Source: a virus
Length of the DNA stretch: 24,054 bases
IMG/VR virus record: IMGVR_UViG_3300029448_000066
Span: 1 to 24,054 of that record
Direction: 5' to 3' (one strand)
Part shown: piece by piece, positions 1 through 9,500 of the stretch
Numbering within the stretch: the first letter of the stretch is position 1
How the letters are laid out: the number at the start of each line of letters is the position of its first letter
Made by a program: the position numbers and the translations under genes
Notes under the pieces: generated by a model
What the model was told of the DNA's origin: nothing
The model's input: only the letters and a program-made list of their open reading frames with translations
Databases searched by the model: none

Positions 1-1
1 T

Positions 2-385
2 GCGAAAGCAAAAGGAAGAAGACTGCAGAATCTAGTAAGGGATACGTTGAGAGAAGTGTTTCCCAAACTGCATGAAGATGATATTAAATCACAAACAATG
101 GGAATGTCAGGAGAAGATATCGTCTTGTCTCCTGCAGCTCGTGAAGTAATACCTTATAGTTTTGAATGTAAAAATAAAGAAAGATTAGATTTATGGAAAT
201 CTTTAGAACAAGCATTCACAAATTGTGGAGGTAGAAAACCAGTCTTAGTAATTAAACGTAATCATAGTCGAGTATATGCAGTGTTAGAATTTGATGCATT
301 TCTTGATTTAATAGAGGAGAGAAATGGCAAAACAAAGCAAGTTCAAAAAAAGAATCATAAAAGAATATCTACAACTAACAAGTAA
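2..385 (+). CDS. PD-(D/E)XK nuclease, Holliday-junction-resolvase-like, 5' end outside window
   Basis: The frame is open from base 2, and the residues before the first possible start (TTG at 47) fit the family, reading A-K-G-R-R-L-Q-N-L-V-R-D. The true start therefore lies left of the window. The protein resembles small phage endonucleases of the PD-(D/E)XK fold often annotated as resolvases. A G-E-D-I motif has its Asp codon at 116-118, and S-P-A-A-R leads to F-E-C-K-N with Glu at 164-166 and Lys at 170-172, giving the D...E-x-K catalytic triad. A later P-V-L-V-I-K-R-N strand also fits. The likely role is cleaving branched or recombination DNA during phage replication. It lies on the plus strand, opposite the virion operon, and its 3' end overlaps the next small gene by 62 nt. 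The fold assignment is fairly secure; the exact substrate is not. Confidence 0.8.
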   Translation, partial: AKAKGRRLQNLVRDTLREVFPKLHEDDIKSQTMGMSGEDIVLSPAAREVIPYSFECKNKERLDLWKSLEQAFTNCGGRKPVLVIKRNHSRVYAVLEFDAFLDLIEERNGKTKQVQKKNHKRISTTNK

Positions 386-494
386 AATATTAAATACTGT
401 TCCAGTTGTTGACGAAAGTAATTACTTTGTAATGACTCAAAATATAGAGAGAGAAGTTCAAAAAATGATAGGTCGCTTAAAGTATAGAGATTAG
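324..494 (+). CDS. Small basic protein of unknown function, 56 aa
   Basis: An ATG at 324 is preceded by a good ribosome binding site, GAGGAGAGAA, at about 314-323. The frame stays open to TAG at 492-494. The product starts M-A-K-Q-S-K-F-K-K-R, is basic at its N-terminus and is predicted helical (I-E-R-E-V-Q-K-M-I-G near the end). It overlaps the 3' end of the nuclease gene by 62 nt in another frame, so its translation is probably coupled to it. I recognise no family. A small nucleic-acid-binding or accessory protein is possible but is only a guess from charge and context. It ends 36 nt from the stop of the converging minus-strand operon. Confidence 0.65.
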   Translation: MAKQSKFKKRIIKEYLQLTSKILNTVPVVDESNYFVMTQNIEREVQKMIGRLKYRD

Positions 495-511
495 TTACTT
501 ACCCAGGGTAT

Positions 512-530
512 GGGGTGTAATCCGCACCCC
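512..530. terminator. GC-rich hairpin in the convergent gap, possible bidirectional terminator
   Basis: GGGGTG at 512-517 pairs perfectly with CACCCC at 525-530 around a 7-nt loop; T518 and G524 could add a wobble pair. It fills the gap between the plus-strand stop at 494 and the minus-strand stop at 531-533 and is strikingly GC-rich for this AT-rich DNA. Neither side has a clear T-run, so it does not meet the classic intrinsic-terminator pattern. It may stall polymerase, protect the 3' ends of both transcripts, or serve a phage polymerase with other rules. Confidence 0.45.
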
Positions 531-3527
531 TTATCCACCTAATGCTTCTAATGCTTTTAATACAGCTTTATTATTTTTTCTTTTTTTCTTTTTAACAGGA
601 ATACCTATCTTTCTAGCTCCTTCTCTAAGAGCAGGCATCATCTTTTCTTTTCTCCATTTACTAATCCATCTTGGTTTATAAGTCCCAAGCTCAATTCGTG
701 CCATTTTTGTATTGATAGTTCCAGCTTCTAAAAATGCAGGTAAAGTATAAAAATATGTTCTTGCGCCCTGTATATTAAATATACGAGCAATTTGATATTG
801 CCAATCTTTACTGCTAGTATCCATCATCATTTTTTTATCTTTTTCATAGTCCTCAGGAACAGTTTGTAAAAAGTCTGTTAATTCAGCTATAGTAATAAGA
901 TCGCTTACAAATGGACCTAGATTAGCAGTTATAGGATTTTTGCCGTAGAATGTACCATATTTGCGCTCTAAATAGTTATCCTCACCAGGGTCAGCACCTA
1001 AATAGTTAATTAATTTAAAAGCATCTTCAATTAATGGATTGTCAATTAAGCCTGCTCTGTTTTCTGTAGTTCTATCTTTTTTCTTATCATCACCAAACAC
1101 CCATCCTGCTGTAGAAAATAAACCTCCAATATCATAATCAGTTGCTGCTGCAAACAAACCTGGTATTAAAGAATATATCATTGACATTCTCATCATTTCT
1201 TGATAAGACTGTGCTATTTGTTTTTTACCAGTCCATGGATTTTTATCAAATACAATACCTGCGGAAGCATCTCTTGCTACTTCTTTAAATAATTGATAGT
1301 TTAAATCAAAGAATGCAAATTTAAAGTGTTGAAATTGTCCAATAACTTTACCACCCTTGCCTTGTAGTATTTTAGCTTTAGCCCAATTATCATAATCAAA
1401 ATGCAACATTTTAACCATTTCTTGAGATATATTTCCAGCAGAGTTTTCCATTGCATCGTATATTTGTTTATCAGTAGCAGTTTTATCTTTACTACTTAAT
1501 TTATTTTTCCAGTAATCATATCTTCTAAGTTCTCCAGTAAAAGCATGAGCAAAAGTTTCTTTAAAAGTATGCAATCTATTTTGATTTTCAGCCCATTGTT
1601 GAGATCCAGCCCGAGTTCCAAATATAGTTCTTTCTGCAGAAAGCTCAGCAATCTTACCCATTTTATCAGCAACAAATTTAGTAGCACCTCCGCCATCTGA
1701 AGTTCTAATTAATAAACCTTGCTTGTCTGTAGTAAAACCTTTTGGAACCATAATTGCATCTAAAGAGCCTTCAGTCAATGCAGAGCTGCCAATGCCCTCC
1801 CCTTTTGAAAGATCAAGACCCATTAAAGATTTTTCTCCTGTTAAAAACCCAAATCTTCTAAGCTGTCTTTCAAGCATAGCATGATTGCCAACAGGTTGTT
1901 CTCCACTTGTAGGATCATAAGGCCTGCTAGTTTGTTGATAAAATTTTCTTTTTAACGATTTGCCTTTAAGCCCAAACTTTACCCAGTTCCACAGACCTTG
2001 AGTTCTATTTTTAAAACCAGACTTAACGGAAAAACCTAATTTAGAAATATATTCAAATCCGTTAATAATCCTTACTATATCTTCCATGCCTCTCATTCTT
2101 TCACCATTATTATTAACTGCAGACTTGTGAATTTCAGCTAATATTTGAATCATCTGGCTAGAGTATTCTCCAATATTAACATTGCCTTTATTAACATTGT
2201 TTTCTCTAACAGCTTTAACCAGGTCTTTAATAGCTACTGAATATGCATGATTAACTTTACTTTTAAAATTAAAAGAAGCTACATCATGAACATATTTGTT
2301 AAGATAAAATACAGGATCTAAGCTATAATACTTTTCTGAATCACCAGCACGTTCTAATCTTCTAGTGACCTTAGTAGGGTCAAGACCATCTATTACTGCT
2401 TGCTCTACTTGCTCAGGAGTCATACCTTTATAGTCTGCTTTATCTTTTGTTTGTGCATAATCTGTAACTTTATTTAATATTTCAGTAAGTTCTATTACAT
2501 ATTTAGGAAAATACTTTTTAATACCTACTACATATTCTCCTGTTTTTGCATCTAATGTTTTATATTTTTCTGTTTTACCTGTGTATGGGTCAATAACTTC
2601 TAATCCATTTTCAAATGTTTTTTCCCAACCTTCTCCTCCAGGATTAGCTTTAATTTTTTTCATATCAATACTAGATTGTATTAAAAGTCCATCTATTTGT
2701 GATTGTATTTTATCAACTGCTTGAGTAAGGAACTTTCTTTCTACTGGATTGTTTAACAGCTCTACTGTTCTTCTTGCAGAAATAGCTCCATTTAACAAGC
2801 CCTTCATAGTATCAGCTCTCAATACATTCCACTGTTGCAATACAGTTCTTTCAAGAGGAGTTAACCCTTGTGTAATACTAAAGTCTAAGATGCCTTCAAA
2901 CCTTCTTAAGACTTCACCAGCATGAGAAATATTTTGTTTAGTAGGATCGCCACTGTAACCACCAAGCTCTATTAATTCTCTTAATATTGCATTAGATTTT
3001 TTAGATCCTGGTGTAGATTCAGCTAATCTTGTTTCAAGGGAAACAATTTGTTTATAGTCTTTCTTGCTTAAAGCTCCTCGTTTTTTAAATATAGGAGAGT
3101 CAACATCTGTAAACATTTTAAATAAACCATCTGTTAAAATGATGTCTAAGCTTTTAGCTCCTTCCTTCATAAACCTTTGATGGTAAGATGCAGCTTCACC
3201 TAATACTTCTATAAATTTTTCACCACCTACAAAGTTTCCAACAACTCTTTTTGGTAATTTAAAATTACGCTGTAACCAGTTTTGTTTAACTCCAATGCCA
3301 TCTAACCACTCATTAACACCAGACTTAAATCTTTTCATATCTACTTTAGTAATGTCACGTGAACCCCAGGGGCTTTTAGTATACTTATTCCATAAAAATT
3401 CAAATGTAGCTGGATCTATTTGACCAGTAGCAAGAGCCTTTGGATTCTTAACTATCTTATCTATAGGACCATCAACAAGTTCTCTATATAGTTTTATCTG
3501 TTCTGGATCTGTACTGTTACATATCAT
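531..3527 (-). CDS. Large internal virion / putative DNA-ejection protein, 998 aa
   Basis: This is the last gene of the minus-strand operon. It starts 11 nt after the giant gene, with TAAGGA (SD fused to the upstream stop) before ATG at 3527. I do not recognise a named enzyme. The sequence is mostly helical. It has a region around residues 631-661 (R-T-I-F-G-T-R-A-G...) and a conserved-looking aromatic stretch near 727-750 (F-Q-H-F-K-F-A-F-F-D-L-N), a style I associate with the C-terminal parts of large phage polyvalent or internal virion proteins such as the LPD38 type. A hydrophobic segment follows at about 778-812 (M-I-Y-S-L-I-P-G-L-F-A-A-A). The C-terminus is strongly basic (K-K-K-K-R-K-N-N-K, about 977-986), suiting DNA contact. 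There is a single cysteine, at residue 3. Its size, position and composition fit a partner ejected with the giant protein; this is inference. Confidence 0.6.
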   Translation of the reverse strand: MICNSTDPEQIKLYRELVDGPIDKIVKNPKALATGQIDPATFEFLWNKYTKSPWGSRDITKVDMKRFKSGVNEWLDGIGVKQNWLQRNFKLPKRVVGNFVGGEKFIEVLGEAASYHQRFMKEGAKSLDIILTDGLFKMFTDVDSPIFKKRGALSKKDYKQIVSLETRLAESTPGSKKSNAILRELIELGGYSGDPTKQNISHAGEVLRRFEGILDFSITQGLTPLERTVLQQWNVLRADTMKGLLNGAISARRTVELLNNPVERKFLTQAVDKIQSQIDGLLIQSSIDMKKIKANPGGEGWEKTFENGLEVIDPYTGKTEKYKTLDAKTGEYVVGIKKYFPKYVIELTEILNKVTDYAQTKDKADYKGMTPEQVEQAVIDGLDPTKVTRRLERAGDSEKYYSLDPVFYLNKYVHDVASFNFKSKVNHAYSVAIKDLVKAVRENNVNKGNVNIGEYSSQMIQILAEIHKSAVNNNGERMRGMEDIVRIINGFEYISKLGFSVKSGFKNRTQGLWNWVKFGLKGKSLKRKFYQQTSRPYDPTSGEQPVGNHAMLERQLRRFGFLTGEKSLMGLDLSKGEGIGSSALTEGSLDAIMVPKGFTTDKQGLLIRTSDGGGATKFVADKMGKIAELSAERTIFGTRAGSQQWAENQNRLHTFKETFAHAFTGELRRYDYWKNKLSSKDKTATDKQIYDAMENSAGNISQEMVKMLHFDYDNWAKAKILQGKGGKVIGQFQHFKFAFFDLNYQLFKEVARDASAGIVFDKNPWTGKKQIAQSYQEMMRMSMIYSLIPGLFAAATDYDIGGLFSTAGWVFGDDKKKDRTTENRAGLIDNPLIEDAFKLINYLGADPGEDNYLERKYGTFYGKNPITANLGPFVSDLITIAELTDFLQTVPEDYEKDKKMMMDTSSKDWQYQIARIFNIQGARTYFYTLPAFLEAGTINTKMARIELGTYKPRWISKWRKEKMMPALREGARKIGIPVKKKKRKNNKAVLKALEALGG

Positions 3528-3538
3528 TGTTTAATTCC

Positions 3539-6500
3539 TTATCTGCATAATTTATCAATAGCATCTTGCATAGCTTCCTTCATGTCTTTAGTTCTACCTT
3601 TATCAGAATGCTCATTAATTCTATCTCTTATAGATTTTTTAGGTATCCACCATTCACCTCTACCGCCTACCTCAAAGCCTTCTCTACCTTGCCATAAAGG
3701 TTCTATTCTATTACGGATAGTGCTAGCATCTGGCATTTTATTCATACTTGTATTGCCTAGCCCTAATGTTAATCTATATAACTCTATAGGATTAAGAGCA
3801 TAAGATCCCGTCATATAAGACATCATTATTTCTTTTGCTTTTAAGTTTAAATCTGATTTTTCTACCCACCTAGGTACAACATCTGGCATAGACAATATAT
3901 CAAAATCATTAAGCTCACGTTTAGTTCCTTCAAATCTAAACACATCACCTTCTAATGTTTTATCCCAAACTTTTAACGATGCAATTTTATGTGCATCTAT
4001 AATATCTTGATATAACTCTTTACCAGTTTCAGGGCTAATAAAATCTATACCTTTATTGCTTTTAATTCTATCAAGCATGCTAAACACTAATCTCTCTCTT
4101 AATACATTTTTATTAAAATGAGGAAGAACAGATGGTTGTCCACTCACTTTATCATAGCCTACTACATCAAAGTCAGTTGTAGAAGCTTTTGGAGATAACA
4201 ACCTGTATAAGAATTGTTTTACATAAGAGTCAGGTGTCATTCCTCCAGCATTAACAGCTTCTTTAACATGGTCAATTAAGACTTGCATTTGTGCTTCAGA
4301 TATTAAACCATACCTATCAGATGTTTTAGGAGCATTTTGATCTACAATATCTCTAGCATTTCTTATTTTTTGATTAAACCTAGAAACAATTCCATCAATT
4401 TCAGCTATCTGACCTTTGCTTAAAGAAGATAAATTTCTTGCAAATGCAATAGACATAGCACGTCGTTGATTATTTAATGCTTGATTACCTAATCTATATG
4501 TTTTATAATTAATAACAAACTGATCGCCTTTTCTAACAGGTGATATAAATCGATCTCCTGGGTTTAACACTTGTATAAACTGACCATCTCTAAACTGTCC
4601 AACTCTACCCCAATCAAGATTTTTATTTAAAAATTTTGTACCTGGTCTTAAGTTACGAGTTTCTGCTATAGCTGAACCAGGGCTATTTAATTGATAGTTA
4701 AATTCATTTAAAACCTTTACTTTAAATGATCTTTGTCGTTCTAAACCTTTATATCTTTCTGTTCCTCTTTTGCCCATAGCTCTCATAAAAGACATAGAAT
4801 CTTCTAATTGATTAACTTCATGTACTAAATATTCTAAATTAGCCCATTTCTTTTGGTCTTTAATGATACCTTTAATAGCCACAGATATTTCAGCATCAGT
4901 TCTAGCAGATTTGCCTGCTAATAATGCTCCTATATCTGTATTGAATTTAGGAGAGCTAAAATGTCTTCTTAACCCCGCTTCCATAGACTGCAAACCTTGA
5001 ATCAAAGGATGGTTACTTACGCCTCCTGGCAATGGAGAATTAGTTTTTACTCCCATAAATGACAATAAAGACTCTGTTAAGCCATGCAATTCGTTTGGTG
5101 TCATTTTTCTAAACTTGCCATTTGTAGATTCTAAGTTATATCCAGCGTATCTAATTTGATTTTTAATAACCTCAAATTGATTTACCATATCATATAAAGA
5201 CATTTTCATAGAAGTACCGTCAGTAAAAGATTGTTTTAATCCTGCCATATCAAAAATCTTACCAACTGGTGTTAATACTTCATTAATTACAGTATTTATT
5301 TTGTTCCATACTGGTTCAGGAATACTAGTAGGATTAAAATCCAATGTTTCATAAGTACCTTTACCGCCTTTAAATATAGATTTTTCAATCTTTAATAAAC
5401 CGTGTGTTGCATCTGTCCATACTAATCTTGCCAAATCAACATTATCAATAGTTCCAGATTCTTTATAGATATCAATAGTTTCTTTAATAAGTTTTTTAGT
5501 ATGACCAACAGCATCAGCTAATGCATTGCCACCTTTAAATGACAATCTATAGTTAACGTTCTGAACAGACATTTCAAAAACAGGATTAGTAGTTTTGGCA
5601 CCATACTCAAACAATGTCCCAGACTTGTTTCCTGCTGCAAAATATTGATTCATAAAAGATGCAATAGAATGCTGTCGTACAACTAAAGGCCTTTTAGATT
5701 CTAAAAGTTTTATTCTTAATCCATAATCTTCAACTAATTCAGGGCTATCTAAAAGTATTTCATTTAATGCTTTATCAAAAACTCTAGTAGCGGGGTCTAA
5801 ATATCCAGCTACATTATAAATATCTTTAATAGCATTAGAAGGTAATCCAAAAAACCCAGATGATTTATCTAAATCAAAATCTGCATCTTGAGGATCTAAT
5901 ACATCTAGCTTATTCATCTCGCTTACAGGTCCTTTACGCTGGTCTAATAGTTTTTCTATTTTACTTATAACCCAATCATTAAGACCTGCTTTTGGAGTCC
6001 TAAGGTCTACATTGACACCATGTATAGCTTTAAATAACTTATTGCCATTATCTAGTATAGTATTTGCTAATGCATCTTTACTTTTATTATTTAAAGAATG
6101 GTCCTTAAATGTTCCATCTGTTATATTTAATTTACCACTTTGACCATCAATAAACATTAATGCTTCACCGAGTGTTTCAAAATTCCTTGCTTTAATTTGA
6201 GAAATAATTTCTTGGAACTGGTCTTTCATAAAGCTTTCAAACTTAGGATGTTTTTTTGCTTTTCCATTTATATCAAGAACTTTCGTATTAAACATTTGGT
6301 TATGAGGTCCTAAAACTTCTCCTTTATGAGTAACAATAATATCATCGCCAACTTCTACAATGTTTTTTAATTTAAACTTATCAATTAATGCTTTATTTGC
6401 AGTAAATGAAAAGCTTAAGCCATCATTTCTCCCTAACAACAATTCTCTAATAGGTTTATTGTATACATGATGAGGTATTCCTGAGCCTCCAAACGATCTT

Positions 6501-9500
6501 TGTACAGGTACAGAGTTTGGATCTGTTGAATCTTTTATTCTAACAGGTAATGATAATTCAAACCCTGCTGTCATAACATTATTTCCACCAGCGGTCATTG
6601 AACTTGAAACAAAATTTCTGCTATTTAAATATTCAGAGTTAACCATTTTGTCAAGTTGAGGAGCCATATATTCAAAGACTGGTAAACCTCCAGCTTCTAA
6701 TACCCCTTCTATGCCTATTAATTTAGACATCATATCTCCGCTCTCCATGCCTATGTTTCTTATTTGTTCTGCAATTTTTTTATACGCAAAAGGGTTTGTT
6801 CGCAACTGTGAATGTCTACTTAACATATCTTGCACCACGTCACCAGAGCCTGTTACTTTTGATATATCGGCAATAGACTTGTTTGATAAAAAGTTTAAAA
6901 ATCCAGCTGACATAGTAGCGTCATGTATACCATTAATAGATTTAATAAATATAGATTCCCTATCTAGTTCTACAATAGTATTTGGTTTATCTTTTTTAAT
7001 TCTAGATATATTTAAATTGTCAGCCAAGTCTTCAAAAAATGTTTTCTTTCTGTTTATATTTTCTGGTAAATCGTGGTTTCTACCTTTAAACTCAGCTTCA
7101 CCTGGAGCTTTTCTTGCATTCTTTTTAGATGCACTGCCAAATGAAATAGAATCTAAAATGTAATTACCTTTACCATCTTGCATCATTTTATCTACAATAG
7201 GATTATATTTATATGCAGTTTTACCAGCAAATACATTAACCTCCCCAGTAGTTATGTCTATACTGCTTTGGTGTTCTACGGGCTTAATTACTACGTTAAA
7301 GCCTACTACTTCACCTTTAGCGTTTCTTATAAACCATTCAGGATTTCCTCCTTTAGCCATTAATTGAGCAGTCATTTCAGGAAGAGATAAATAAGTTTCC
7401 CCATTCACACTAGATGCTGCTAGAGGTTTAAATACCTTAAGCATCTCAGCAGCTTTTGACTCTGCTTCTTTTTGTGATAAATTGTTTTTATCTACTAATT
7501 GCTTAACCAATCTTCTCTCGGCTGCAGCTTGAGTGTCAAAGAATCTCCAGCCTTCATTCAACCCAGCTTCATCATTTATCACTAACTTTCTAAACTTAGT
7601 AGTAGATCCATCTGGATTGAACATTTGCTTATTAAATACATCTATAGAATTAGACATATCTGTTAAGCCAACAGACATTCGTTTAAAATATTCTTTTGAA
7701 AAATTTAAAGTTAAATCATTTAAAGGAACACCTGTACGAGGACTATCTAGTTTCATGTATTTTAATTCAGCTAATGCATCTACTGGAGATAACGATTTTG
7801 ATATAACGTTTTGCACAATATCTGCAGGGCCATCTATTAATCTAGTTAAAACAGTTAATTTTTTAATATTTTCCGCCGTGTTTGGAATATTTACTAAACT
7901 AGCTTCACCTTTTTCTAATCCTACATGTTCACTAAGATATTTTTCTATAATAGCTTCACCGTTTTTAACACCCATAAATATAGCTGATAATTTTTTTCTT
8001 ATTCCACTGTTAGGATTAGCCCATTCAAAAGCTATTTGTTTTGTAACTCCTCTGTGAATAAATATCATTGTATTACCGTCTAACATAACAGGTTGATACT
8101 GAGGCCTGCCATCTCTTCCTTCTCCAACTATACTAGTATTTAAACGATCTATTAACTTAACATCTTCTTTTGATAAAATTTCTTTTGAAGATATATCTAT
8201 AAACGCACCTTCGTTTAAACGTGCTTCTAATTCATTTAAGGTTTGCCTATCTAATCTAGAAGTAAATCCGTTTTTATTTCCTATTCTACTTCCAGCAATA
8301 ATAATTCCACCCTCAATATTTGCTAACCCTAAAGAAGTTTTAAGCCTATTGATACCTCTATCCCAATTAGAGATTGAACCTTCTGTAATATGCAATGCTC
8401 CATTATCAAATACTCCTAATGGCATTTTTTTTGTAGCCAGTCCTGATGCTATAACAAAGTATGAATCTAATAAAAAGTTTTGATATCTTTCTGCAGGAGT
8501 TTCACCTAAACTTTTATCTGCCAAAGATTCAATTTTAATTTTTTGAGATTCTAAAACAGGTTTTAAAACAAGATCTATATAATCTTTAACACCAGCAAAT
8601 TCAGAACTATTAAAATCTATTATGTTTGGATTTTCTGATATCTTTTCCATAAAAGCTTTAGCTGCAGGTTCTAGATTAGATATTGATTTAATTAATTCTA
8701 AAGGTTTGTGTTTAATGGTTTCTATAAAATCTAAATTAGAAGACTTAAACCATTTAGTCATATATTGTGAATCGCTAATAGATGTATTTAATCCTTTAGA
8801 CTTACCAGACCTATTAGATAAATGTATTGCATCTAATTGATCTGAGATATAATCATTAACTCCTTCAATGTCATTTAAACTAAGCTTATCGTTTCTTTCT
8901 CTTAAAGCTTCTGTAACAATTTTGTCTAATTCTTTAGTATAGTCCAATATAGACTTAGACGTTTTAAGAGGATCAGCACCTAGTTTGTCAATAACTTTTG
9001 ACAACTCTTGTCTTCTTTCTATCAATGTTCTTAATCCGACCATGTCTCTATTTTGTAAATATAATTCTAACTGAATTTGCAAATGCCCCGCTGATACTGA
9101 TAACTCTTGAATAGATTTTCTAAAACTATCATTTGTTTTGTCACCATTTAAAACTTCCATTTCAGTTAATTTTTGTATACTTTTATCTATCTCAAGGCCT
9201 AATCTGTTAACTTCAAATGCATAGCTTTCTGTTTCATACAAAGCCATTTTATCTGTTCTGTTAACTGCTTCACGCAATGCTTGTATCATTTCATTAGCTT
9301 CTAATAATTCTTTAGCAGGCTTTAGCTCTTCACTAAATCTAATCAATCCACCATTTCCTTTAGATAAATTAGCTTTCAATGGACCTTCTACTTTCATTTC
9401 ATATAAATCAATAAGCTCACTAACATGTTTATCTCTAGGATTCATTGCTTCATTTACACCAACTTGACCTTGTAATAAAATTTCTCTTAAAGTCCTTGAT

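Noticed and set aside
47-49. TTG at 47 as the start of the nuclease
   Set aside because: The frame continues to the left edge with residues that match the family N-terminus, so the start is outside the window.
6711-8057. Plus-strand frames of 150 and 174 codons antisense to the giant gene
   Set aside because: They lie opposite a continuous, coherent coding sequence, lack ribosome binding sites and encode hydrophobic low-complexity products typical of antisense shadows.
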